Source of the DNA: Bimuria novae-zelandiae CBS 107.79
Taxonomy: Eukaryota; Ascomycota; Dothideomycetes; Pleosporales; Didymosphaeriaceae
Length of the DNA stretch: 64,000 bases
Assembly: GCA_010015655.1 (NCBI GenBank)
Contig: ML976656.1
Coordinates: forward strand, 1,654,856-1,718,855
Direction: 5' to 3'
Shown: in pieces, positions 54,812-64,000 of the stretch
How the letters are laid out: each line of letters starts with the position of its first letter
Numbering within the stretch: position 1 is the stretch's first letter
Notes under the pieces: model-generated
What the model was told of the DNA's origin: nothing
The model's database searches: none
What the model saw: the letters and a program-made list of their open reading frames with translations, nothing else
Translations under genes and position numbers: made by a program

Positions 54812-57571
54812 CTAAGCCGTCACGCCCGCCGTCTCACCCGTTTCTTTCGCTCTCCCTTTCACCGCTCCCTCGCCCCGCCCAATCCCTCGCTTCCGCGCAC
54901 CCATCACAGCATACAGGCATTTCCCCACAGCCTCTAGGTCGCCCAGGAGAGTAACATGGCCCCTCTCGCTGGCCACCACGCCGCCGCGAACCACGCTGTA
55001 CCCGCGCGGCACCATGGCCGCTTTGGCGAGCACCACGCCGTCTCCGCTCGCAAACGCAAGCTCGTCGTACACATCGGTGCGCTTGATCGCTTCGCGGCTT
55101 TCGACTTTTGCGCCGTACACCGTGGGCGTTGACTTGCCGTAGATGAGCGCAATCGGCGGGTAGACGTTCGCCGCCGTGTGTTCCGGGCGGTGGTCGAGCT
55201 CCTGCTTGAACTGCTTGACTTCGGCGAGGGTGCGGGTAAGATAGGCGAATGCCTGGTCGGGAGGGATGGTGCTGGTAAAGGCGGGTGAAGAGGAATACGC
55301 CGGGCCGCTCTGCATGCTCGGCTCGAAGCCGCTCGCTTCGGCGCCACTTTCTGCCACTTTGTCGACCGCGTTGCGGGCTGTGTCTCGTAGCGCTGTCGCA
55401 GATGGATTTGGGGAGTTGCTGGATCCTGAATTGCTGTCGTTGCCTTTGGGTGTGCTCATGCTATTCTTGCGGCCGGGTAGTGACGGAAGGGCTTGCGACA
55501 TGGCGTTTAGCAAGCCGCTCACACTCAGATTTGAGCCAGAAGCTTGAGGTGGTGCAGGGAGAGGCGGGGCGATGCACGGTGACAGTCTATACTCTGCCCA
55601 CATATTGGGGTCGAAGAAATCTACTCGGTACTCCTCTTTGGTGTACTTGTTGAAAAAGCAATATCCGTCGAGTGGTAGAAGTGCATAGGAGGTCCGAATC
55701 GTAAAGTTCACCTGTGCTGTCAATACGCGCGACGAGAGGAGTACGTCGTCCCCGTTGCGGAACGGTCCCAGTATGTTGATACACCTTTGAGGCACGCTCG
55801 CATAGACGACGCCGGAAACCAAGTCTGGTCGTTCATTGATCACATGTCGCGTGATCAATCCACCGAGGGAATGGGCAATGACGATGGCGCCACGTTTCTC
55901 CGCCGGGACGCCAGGCTGGTTGCATGGGAGCTGTTCGAGGTATTTGATCATGCGACGGCTAAGTAGATGCGGTGATAGTCTCCAGTCGTAGCCGTAGTCT
56001 TGCACTCTCAAGCGACCGCTCCTTGCGTTTTCGGATGTTCGCAAGCGTTTGAACAGACGTTTCGCAATGTCAACGGGCCCGATGTGCGTGAGCATGCCAC
56101 CAGGGATAATGCGCTCTTCCATAGATTCTTCGTCCTCGGGGTTCAGTCCGATCTCGAGATCTACTTTACGAAGATTTAGACCGACTTTGATAGGGACCCA
56201 AAGCTGGCGGTGCGGCGGTTCTGCTGAGCGTAAGATGGATCCGCGGTAGCCACCCAGGATGACTAGGTCGCCTTCTAACTCGTTGAGGGCAGCCGTGAAA
56301 TAAGGATGTGTTGTGGCATTCGTGCCTCCGGCATCCGCTGAGTTCTCCTTGCCTCTTGGTTTCCGCGTGGAGGATTTTCGCGATGGTGTGTTACTGTGGT
56401 TGGCGAGGAAGCTGACTCGGGTGTTCGAGGGCCCTTCTCGGTTTGCTACTTGCGTGGCGGAGGCGGCGTTCTGTTTTCGGAACATGTCATCCCTGGAAGA
56501 AAAGCTGAAGTTGGGCATAGAAGGGACCGAGAGCTTGAAGTTCGAATCTTGCCAGCTATCTTTGATCGCCTTTAGGCGGCTGTTCACCTGTTCCGACACA
56601 TGCTCAAACCGAGAATCGTCACCCAGCGAGGAGGCAAAGGATCGGGTACGGTAGAGCATGAGGGAGCCCTCTGAGTTGGATCTACGTAGAGCTGGGAGTG
56701 GTCGCTTGGCAGTCTCGCGCTTTGATGCTTCGGGAGGGGTCAGGGTGCCGTCTGTGTCCTCAGTATCTGGGCTAGAGTCGCGTCGTGCAAGGGACTCAGT
56801 AGCGGCGTGTCGCGGTCGGCTTCCACTTGTGCGGCGGACCGCCTTGAACAGCTGCGCGCCATCGTGCTGTGGGATGGTCTTGGACTCGCCGAGACGTACA
56901 GGCGGGGACACACGCTTGCGGTGCTCTGGTGCGTAGGCATGGGGATGTCGGCCGACACTGTCAAAGGAAGAGACTGAGAAGCTCGGAAGGGAGAAATTCA
57001 GCAGGTTTGACGTTTTCGGCATAGACGGTAGATTGAACGATATATATCTCTTGAGAGCGTCACTCGCGCCACCCGACATGGTGCGGCGCCTAGTCTTGGT
57101 GTTGAAGGTGTCACGTAACGTCGCTCTGTGGTTGTTGTCCACCTTGGTGAAGGTCTTAGGCCCAGCTTTCCACGGTGAAGGCAAACGCTCGACACGCTCG
57201 TTCCCCGACGCTTCCACATTGCTGCTCTGTGCTGACTCCTGTGGCTTGGCGTGTTCTCGCGGAAATTCGCGGGGTATGGGCGGCGGTGAGGTTTGTTCCC
57301 AGCTCTCAAAGAGCGCCCCGCCGTCGCTCTCCTCCAGCGCCGCCGCCTTCTCAGCCGCCGGTGTTTTCGGCGACGTCAATCGCGTCTGCTGCTGGCCGAT
57401 GCTGACGCCTATGGCCGACTGCACCGCCTCGAGCTCGAACCTGCGCTCTTCGGGCGTCTCGTCTTCGGACGGGGTGAGGTCCCCGTCCACGATGGACGCG
57501 AAGTGGATGTCGGCGAGGGCATTGTAGCGGTCCTGACGGGCTGTGCTCGTGGTGGTCGCGTGCCCCGTCAT
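54812..57571 (-). CDS. Alpha/beta-hydrolase, LCAT/lipase-like, 919 aa
   Basis: A single-exon protein of 919 residues from ATG at 57571 (MTGHATTTSTARQDRYNALA). The N-terminal 400 residues are Ser/Arg/Pro-rich and likely disordered. The catalytic part starts around residue 425 (LVILGGYRGSILRSAEPP), followed by LWVPIKVGLNLRKVDLEIGL and QDYGYDWRLSPHLLSRRM. The nucleophile elbow is GAIVIAHSLGGLITRHV near residue 567 (Ser of HSLGG). This order, with GYRGSIL as oxyanion-side motif and DWR before the elbow, resembles lecithin:cholesterol acyltransferase-like lipases. A low-complexity Ser/Asn segment follows, then a C-terminal part with the likely catalytic Asp/His (LIYGKSTPTVYGAKV; SERGHVTLLGD). No signal peptide. 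Natural substrate unknown. Confidence 0.85.
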   Translation of the reverse strand: MTGHATTTSTARQDRYNALADIHFASIVDGDLTPSEDETPEERRFELEAVQSAIGVSIGQQQTRLTSPKTPAAEKAAALEESDGGALFESWEQTSPPPIPREFPREHAKPQESAQSSNVEASGNERVERLPSPWKAGPKTFTKVDNNHRATLRDTFNTKTRRRTMSGGASDALKRYISFNLPSMPKTSNLLNFSLPSFSVSSFDSVGRHPHAYAPEHRKRVSPPVRLGESKTIPQHDGAQLFKAVRRTSGSRPRHAATESLARRDSSPDTEDTDGTLTPPEASKRETAKRPLPALRRSNSEGSLMLYRTRSFASSLGDDSRFEHVSEQVNSRLKAIKDSWQDSNFKLSVPSMPNFSFSSRDDMFRKQNAASATQVANREGPSNTRVSFLANHSNTPSRKSSTRKPRGKENSADAGGTNATTHPYFTAALNELEGDLVILGGYRGSILRSAEPPHRQLWVPIKVGLNLRKVDLEIGLNPEDEESMEERIIPGGMLTHIGPVDIAKRLFKRLRTSENARSGRLRVQDYGYDWRLSPHLLSRRMIKYLEQLPCNQPGVPAEKRGAIVIAHSLGGLITRHVINERPDLVSGVVYASVPQRCINILGPFRNGDDVLLSSRVLTAQVNFTIRTSYALLPLDGYCFFNKYTKEEYRVDFFDPNMWAEYRLSPCIAPPLPAPPQASGSNLSVSGLLNAMSQALPSLPGRKNSMSTPKGNDSNSGSSNSPNPSATALRDTARNAVDKVAESGAEASGFEPSMQSGPAYSSSPAFTSTIPPDQAFAYLTRTLAEVKQFKQELDHRPEHTAANVYPPIALIYGKSTPTVYGAKVESREAIKRTDVYDELAFASGDGVVLAKAAMVPRGYSVVRGGVVASERGHVTLLGDLEAVGKCLYAVMGARKRGIGRGEGAVKGRAKETGETAGVTA

Positions 57572-58891
57572 GGTGTTGTTGCGGGCATGTGTAGGAGTAG
57601 GAGTAGAAGTAGGAGTAGGAGTAGGAGGAGAGATGGCATCGAGGGCTCTACGCGGATTGTCGGCTTCAGGCTCAATGTGGACTTGGACGCCGCTGGGGCA
57701 GTGACTGTCTGTGTATCCGCGCGCTCCCGTAAGCTAGGCGATGCCACAATGCGATCATTGAACACATCCGGAAAGAAGGAACATCACAACCTGCAGCTAT
57801 CGTGAAGCTGCGCGATAGGCAAGCGCGCCCGGATGTCGCGCCTTCCGTCATTCCGTTGTAGAAGGCGGCGATGATAAAAAGCATGGCAGGCGCGACCCAC
57901 GACCCCGCCCCACACAAACCGGACACGCCAAGTGTCCCCCACACATGCATTCTAGCCGTAGCTCTGCATTTCCTGTGGCCTTTCCCCATCGTGAATCCCC
58001 TGTTCCTCTTCACCGACAACAATTCTTTGTTTTTGTGTGAGACGAACTCCGCCTCATTGTCAGCTCTGGAGCCCCCACTAGCATGTGATTGACATCAGCC
58101 AAGCATGTTAGCCCCACGTCAGTGCTCCATGTCGTTTAGGCCCGTGTGCGTACGCGATACGAGTACGCTCCACGGTGCATTCAGCTCCTCTGCTCGACAT
58201 TCCATTCCTGGTAGTTTTTCTATGGGACCCTTTGTGAGCTGCTTCGACAGTATGGCTTCGATTGATGATTTTCGGCGGTTTCCTCAAGCGGCCGCTCCTC
58301 TTACAACCGTGTCATACTGACTTTCTGACGACGCTGCACGTACTGTCCGATGGACTGCGGCTGCTTTTCCTCCAGGCCGTGATCAAGCTTCAGCTGTCCG
58401 CGGCCACTGACCGAGGAAATTGGTGCATCGCCGCTTAACCCTTCCTACCTAGCGATTGAACGAGGCGGGTATACCAACCTCAAAACTTCACCCTCACCAT
58501 GGGAGAGCTGGAGCACAACCTTCTGAGTTTTGCCTGGGAAAGTAATGTACAGCTCGTGAACAGGAAGCCATCGGATTTATGGGGCGTTCACACCTTCCCT
58601 CGGTCGGTCAGGAAGTTTCTAGTAGCCGAAGTCCGCATCTTTGCGCTTGGAAAGGTAAAATGGCTGTCGAAAGCCAATGAACGTCGAGCTTGTGCCTTCT
58701 GCCTCACCGCAGTGGCTTGAAGTACTTCATTTGCGTTCGACATATGCACCCCATATTCGCACCTTCCGAATCCCGAAAGAGTACATAATTGGCCAAAATT
58801 CGCGTACCACCATGATATATCTACTGGCATTACCTTCTTTATAGTGCATTTCCTACTTCGTTCACTTTGTTTTTTTCCCGTTTCTGTCACC
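57572..58891. other. Divergent intergenic region
   Basis: 1.3 kb between the start codons of the hydrolase (-) and the 263-aa gene (+). A GTAGGA-type purine-rich minisatellite lies at 57590-57632. Short plus-strand frames (57871-58092, 58105-58320, 58499-58720) lack domains. The last has a good start context (CACCATGG) but I do not call it. Confidence 0.4.
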
Positions 58892-59683
58892 ATGGCTACT
58901 ACTATTCTCCTACCGGCACCAGTGGCCTCCAGCGCCATAAGGATCGGACAGCTACTCACAGATCCACTAAATCCCGATGTCGAATCTTTCGTCAACGAGC
59001 ACGATTCATTTCCACTGAGGGCGCCATCCATCCAGACCGGCTTCCAGGAAACCATTTCCCGCGACGGCAGCGGCCGGTTCATTGAACGTCAGTCCCACGC
59101 CTCAAACGCAACTTCCATCCTCATTCAAGCCGACCAAATGACCCACACGACGCTCCGAGACCCTCTCTCGGCCTTCCGCTACACCAGCCGTCGCGCATCC
59201 AGCCAATCCTACCTCCACAAGGCAGCCCTTCGCCGCCAACCACTCTACTTCGTGACCGCCACTCAGCGCATCACAAACCCGCGCTTCGAAGCGAAAAACG
59301 ACACCACACTTGCTTCCGAGAAGGCTCAAGTACGTCGCCAAGACTCAGGCGTCTCTTTGAATGAGCAAGACAGCGACGTCATCTATGCTGTCGAACTCAG
59401 AAAAGTCTTCTGCCGTGTCGGATCCCCGGAGGAGCCGCAGCGGCCAAACGATGCGGGCTATGCGTATAAGCACTACAAGCTCCAGGGCGAGGACGAACTC
59501 CAGCTGGCTGTGGGCTTCGGACAGCCTGTGACGGTGACAGAGTTCAGAGCTCTCGTTAGCCTAGCGAGCGACTCAGATTATACAGATGAGAGCGCCGATT
59601 CAAGCGATTTTGAAGACGAAGAGGACGAGGGGTGCATGTGCTGTGCGTCATCGATTTCTAATGCGGCGTATCGGCGGTATTGA
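58892..59683 (+). CDS. Hypothetical fungal protein with acidic C-terminus
   Basis: 263 aa from ATG at 58892 (MATTILLPAPVASSAIRIGQ; context CACCATGG). The frame is open 16 codons further upstream, but the internal ATG has the better context. I know no named domain. The N-terminal IRIGQLLTDPLNPDVESF resembles the opening IGRLVTNP-type segment I associate with a set of uncharacterised fungal proteins (recollection, low certainty). A central helical and beta region includes QPLYFVTATQRITNPRF and VIYAVELRKVFCRV. The C-terminus is very acidic, then Cys-rich (SSDFEDEEDEGCMCCASS), a possible lipid-modification site. No signal peptide. Confidence 0.7.
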   Translation: MATTILLPAPVASSAIRIGQLLTDPLNPDVESFVNEHDSFPLRAPSIQTGFQETISRDGSGRFIERQSHASNATSILIQADQMTHTTLRDPLSAFRYTSRRASSQSYLHKAALRRQPLYFVTATQRITNPRFEAKNDTTLASEKAQVRRQDSGVSLNEQDSDVIYAVELRKVFCRVGSPEEPQRPNDAGYAYKHYKLQGEDELQLAVGFGQPVTVTEFRALVSLASDSDYTDESADSSDFEDEEDEGCMCCASSISNAAYRRY

Positions 59684-61950
59684 GGTATGGAGTGGGGCTG
59701 TGAAGGACTTCTGTATTCTGGTCGGGGGTTTAGCATTTCTTTTATTGTCTTCAACGACCTGAATAGATCATGCGACACAGAGCAACTAGGAAACACGACG
59801 AGATGATAGTAATAGAAGGGCGCACCGAAACAAGACACAGAAATAGGGCGGAGATGCGGGCGGTCGTGGGTTTACTTCCGCGCCTATGCTTTTCTCAACG
59901 GCTTCTTTTCGTAATGGAGTACATACCCATTCCACTAGGTTTCCTATACCTTCTTGGTTCGAGGAACTGCGGCCTAGAACAAAAGCTATAGAGTTGTGCA
60001 CTCTATGAACTCTTCTTTGTCTCTACCTGAAGTCTCTTTGTGGTATTCGAGTCTAGCGAAGGGGTTAGTATAGGTTTTATGGAAGGTATACATGCGTCTA
60101 CCGAATATAAAATCCGTATTCTTACCTACAAGTTACAGCATATCTACTGCTGTACTTCAAAAATGGCTTCTACAAATCGAAAGTTAACCCAGTCCAATCG
60201 CATGTCCACTGCTCCTATAGTTTAGCACCCGCGGTACCGCCATAGTATCCTGTAACTTACTCTAACATACACTTGCGTGAATATCAGGGCATATACCCGG
60301 TAGAGTACTTTCCCGAGCGCGCTCGAGAGTGCTCCTCTAGGCTGATTATGCGAAAATCGATAAAGTAGCCGGGTATGCGTGGTGAGGCGAGAAGACGCGT
60401 TGAGGGTGCGTGTGGATGGGCATTCCTATCTGGCTGGCGTTCTGTGTATAGTATTTGCGGGACTGGAGGGGGCATGTGTCGCTGGTCGAGCTTGTGCAAG
60501 GTGTGGGTATTAAGCTGGGGTTTGGTTTTGGCACAAGCAAAAAGGTCGGGCTGTGAGCAGGCGAGGCTGGGAAATGGAGGAATGGGGTAGGGTTTTATTT
60601 GGATTCAAGGGTTGCTTTCTTGTTTTTGTATGGTGGAAACGAGGAAGGCGACGTTTTCTGAGCAAGGAACGCTTTTTCACAAGGACAGACGCAATACCTA
60701 CCTATGGTAGGTAATACTACTGAGTCATCTTTATGTATTTTCGTTGTGGTTGGTACATCGTTGTAACAATCATTTTGTCTTAGTTCCTTATGCAGCTGTA
60801 GTAGTTCTGTACGGATGTATCCTGCATTGCCACCCGAACGTTTTCGAAGAGCTTTTGCGTGCCATTGAGTTGTTGAGAATGTGATGGGGGTTCGCTGCTA
60901 GGCAGTAAAGTGTCAAATACACGCTGCACGGTACGCCCCTAAAAGTAACTTTATGCAGACTGAATAATATACCGGAACACGATTATAAATACTAAATGAC
61001 TCCTTCGAAGGTTCCGAACCAATGTACATGGTGTAGGAAGCGTCTTCGCTACCGCCCAACATCGGCCTCCTGCGCCCTCCACATGCACCGCCCCCCTATT
61101 TTGTGTTAATGATTTAGTGCGCCTTTTTTTTGTGCTGCAATTATTGTGTTTCTCAGTTACTGCGAATCGCATGGTCTGTTCAGGTCGTTGGTGACGATAA
61201 AGGAAAAGTCCCATAGGTCCGGCCCACACGCTACACCTCAACACCAGAACCTCATCGAATCATCAAATACCACTGCACGGGTACCTAAGCGCAGGCGCAC
61301 GTGTGATGTCTGCCTAGAGAACAGATAAAGGAAGCCCCGCCTTCTGGCATACCTATGGTAGTATCGCAATCAGCACTTCCAAGAAAGTGTTGGATATTGG
61401 GATACGATTTCGACGTGAAGATCGTATTATACCAATTTCAAAAAGCGTGCTCCGCCCTGCATAGGTGCGCTAGAGCCGCATCGCCTATTCTGAAGTGGTG
61501 GACCCTGTGGAGACGACCCAAGTTTTAGGCAACCATACGTTCAGCGCTTTCCGCCCATGAAAGAACGCCATAACTGGAGGGCTAAAGAGGTCTTACCAAC
61601 CTTTTGTACACTTAATATCCGGGGAACACTTATTCAGAACTATAATTTTGGTGAGACATAACTAGAAATCCTGGTCGAGTGCGGGAATCTTGTTGACGTG
61701 TTTAGAATGTTTGACTGCAATCATTCTTTGGCACCCTTGAGATTTACTAGAAGGGAGCGAACCATAGGACTACTGGCTCTGGTGTGTGTTCTTATGGTTG
61801 CGCCCCACCCCATCCACGGGACGTCCCGGAATGCAATTCTGTGCCCAGTCTATAAATCCGGCAGTCTTTCTGTATCTTCATCATTTATAGTCTTGAGAAA
61901 CGAATCCTAACAGCCTTCTATCTTCAGAACAACCCACACGGCACTCCAAC
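59684..61950. other. Intergenic region, no gene seen
   Basis: About 2.3 kb with short overlapping frames only. GC content is lower than in the genic part but without the stop-saturated RIP pattern. The end near 61.95 kb is the upstream region of the DUF4419 pseudogene. Confidence 0.35.
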
Positions 61951-63249
61951 ATGCACACCATCATTCGCCCTTCCCCCGAAAAGGTGGGCCGGAACAGCGA
62001 CAAAACTCAGAAGTTACACACACTAGATGGGTGTTGGGATCAACCAGCCTTTCACTCATCATTCAAAGAGCGGAGGATAGCAGCCGACAAGGGTAACACC
62101 GACATATGCGTCTATAGAGACAGGCATACGAAGTTGCCCCGCGATGGCTTTATGATCGGCATTATCTGCGCATTTCAACAAGACCTTCATCTTATTCTAC
62201 GTCCGGAAGATGTATGGCTTGCTATAATTTCACAATTCAGCTGCTATATGAATACGCACGCAGAAGAGATGCGATCCATGTTTGTGGCACACGAAGGAAA
62301 GCAAGAGTTGGAGCTCAGTGTAGCAGAAACAAGTGCATCTTTCCCAGAGATACTCGCCGTCGAGAGAGTGACACGCAAGCTCACTGCCAGAATGGAGGAA
62401 ATGCTGGTCAATAAAGAAATACGTCACTGTATTATACCCGACTTTCAACTACGACGGACGAGGATATCGCGATTGCATCAATGGTATTGATGTCCATAAT
62501 GAAATAATACTTCGACTATAGCGCTTGCACTGGTTGTGGATTCCCGTCCGTGACCCTGCTTAGCGAGAGAAAGGACTGGGAAGATATACCCGCCGGGCAG
62601 GGAAACTCACCGCGTATACCCAGGAGCTGAAAACTTGGGGAAAGTTACTTAATCCGATTCTCATACGCTCCGTTCGAATTTTGACGACCCCGATTCGGAA
62701 AATCTGAAGGACTTCTGGCTGAAGACCTGCCACGCATAACGGAACGGTAGTGGCCTCCACCCCACATATTCCGGCTGGATCACTGCCTTCAATTACTGGC
62801 GACACAATGGGCATTCAGCCCACTTATTTACCGGAATGAGTGCAAGAGGACAAACGCTGCTCGATCTAGATGGTGTAACATACCCAATCATCAAGCAGGA
62901 ACTTGTTGGGGGTGGGATCGTCACAGTACCCTTCCTGATTAAGGACTTAATAAAGAGCGTTTGCCTTGAGACGAACATAATGGCGGGCTGTATAGGAATG
63001 CGCATATGTACAGGAGAGGCCGACTCAGATGGCGACACCTCTCAGCCACAGAATGGTTGGTGGACGTTTGTTAAAAAGAAGCGGGCAATGACAGATGAGG
63101 ACCAGAAAGTGAAAATGCCCCCAGGCTACTACCCGAGCGTACCTAGGTATATATTTCGGCGCGTTAATTCCTGTAATATAGAGATAGAGGCCCAATGGTT
63201 TGATTTTGACTATGAAAATTTGAAACTACTTGGGGATATGAAATATTGA
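61951..63249 (+). pseudogene. Decayed DUF4419-family gene
   Basis: The translated pieces match the DUF4419 family (PF14388), uncharacterised proteins common in fungi. The first piece, from ATG at 61951 to about 62453, contains LHLILRPEDVWLAIISQFSC and MNTHAEEMRSMFVAHEGKQE, the family hallmark. The following pieces continue in order but in changing frames: TTTDEDIAIASMVLMSIMK (from about 62454), FPSVTLLSERKDWEDI, then RRAGKLTAYTQELKTWGKLL, then FDDPDSENLKDFWLKTCHA-like text, and finally YSGWITAFNYWRHNGH through 63249. This needs at least three single-base indels (near 62452, 62590 and 62685) and two stops (TAA near 62507 and TAA near 62735) to be read through. Introns do not explain them because the joined text is colinear with the family. 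Confidence 0.75.
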
Positions 63250-64000
63250 CTACTAAGCAATTGCGCCCTTAAGAAATCAAACACTACCTTTGTATGAGCA
63301 AATCACTCTCATCCTCCCGTATAGTTCAAAAAGCACCAACTTTGGTTCTTCCAAAGCTCTTCATCACGCTCTCAGCCAGTTTATGTATCAATGAGCGATC
63401 GGAAAGGGCCTCGCACAGTACTCTTCCAAACAGCAAGTCAAAACGCAAGTATTCGAAGTATCTATAGCGGGGCACACTGTCGCAAGGAACCGACATTGCG
63501 CGCTATTCGTGTTCTGTCACGTTCGGAGATACGGTCGTAAATATCTTTCGAGGAGACTGGCGCACGAATTGATACCATAGCGTATCTTGATGCGGAAACA
63601 TGACTTACTTTACTGTGAGGAATGGAAGACGGCTGCGTTGATTTCTCTATCGTAGAGATATCCTACATATATATAGACGTTGGATCCTGCCAAGAGTCTA
63701 GGCATGGAACCTGATAGAATCGAAGCTGATGGAATTATACCGTAACACACCCCCCCAGCTGCAGTGAACAACAAAGCTAACTTCTTGAGATATTGATCTA
63801 AATCTCCTAAATAGTCGCACCCCCCAATCTTCTTGTCAATACCAGGTAAAAAAGTCACCAGGTTCTGGTACGTCGTCGTTGCTAGTAGATGGTCCCTTTA
63901 GCTGCTCTGTGATAACGTGTCCGTGCGCGTGATGCGCGGGCAACACCAAAACACCCTCAACTTCAACACGCGACAACTCCACTAATATAGATCTAATTTA
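63250..64000. other. Right-edge region, no gene seen
   Basis: Nothing coding was recognised. A minus-strand frame at 63610-63858 has no domain. Confidence 0.35.

Noticed and set aside
58499..58720. Small plus-strand gene of 73 aa with good start context
   Set aside because: No family, no sign of conservation visible from sequence alone, and located in a promoter region.
59930..60000. Possible tRNA suggested by GGTTCGAGG
   Set aside because: No acceptor, D or anticodon stem can be paired upstream; no tRNA or rRNA gene was found in the window.

Overview
The window looks like a nuclear contig of a filamentous ascomycete. It has monocistronic genes on both strands, short introns of about 49-101 bp (with two near 200 bp) with GTAAGT/GTATGT-type donors, and CAG/TAG acceptors. 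The gene content (mitochondrial phosphate carrier, Fmp42-like MFS protein, Prp18, SAP18, Dml1/Misato, Xaa-Pro aminopeptidase, intracellular GH13 amylase) is typical of Pezizomycotina. GC-normal gene blocks alternate with very AT-rich, TpA-saturated, stop-riddled blocks (about 13.6-20.5, 25.5-30.6 and 37.7-43.2 kb). That is what repeat-induced point mutation (RIP) leaves behind. A Dothideomycete/Pleosporales origin fits this two-compartment layout, but that is inference.

Layout: 0.5-11.1 kb holds ordinary genes (unknown 257-aa protein, Fmp42-like transporter, 585-aa unknown, phosphate carrier, alpha-amylase). 11.36-13.49 kb is an apparently intact Fot1/pogo-type transposon with 42-bp terminal inverted repeats (TIRs) and a TA target duplication. 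13.5-20.6 kb is a nest: 69-bp inverted repeats enclose a RIP-destroyed Tc1/mariner-type transposase, which is split by a RIP-destroyed Mutator-like element with about 160-180 bp TIRs and a 10-bp target duplication. 21.4-24.5 kb has an unrecognised multi-exon gene or pseudogene and a gene encoding a PARP-type zinc finger whose exons must be pieced together. 25.3-31.1 kb is a complete but RIP-mutated Copia LTR retrotransposon (minus strand, identical 5-bp target duplications). 31.2-33.0 kb is a reading frame with an HEIAH zincin motif, broken by four nonsense codons that are all explainable by C-to-T change. 33.4-36.9 kb is a Xaa-Pro aminopeptidase gene with a very long disordered tail. 37.7-43.2 kb is a second transposon graveyard: a TA-flanked DNA element, a Fot1/pogo relic and a solo LTR of the same Copia family.

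From 45.7 kb the sequence is genic again: a proline-rich GPI-type wall protein with 69-bp tandem repeats, Dml1/Misato with a one-base frameshift, the divergent pair Prp18/SAP18, an alpha/beta-hydrolase of LCAT-like type, an unknown protein with an acidic tail, and a decayed DUF4419 gene near the right end.

No operon logic applies. The theme is the boundary between housekeeping genes and RIP-mutated transposon DNA, with several genes next to transposons showing decay. I did not find a convincing novel multi-gene system. The most informative oddities are the zincin pseudogene, the PARP-finger gene, the DUF4419 pseudogene, the Dml1 frameshift and the well-delimited nested elements. All intron boundaries were read by eye from frame and consensus.
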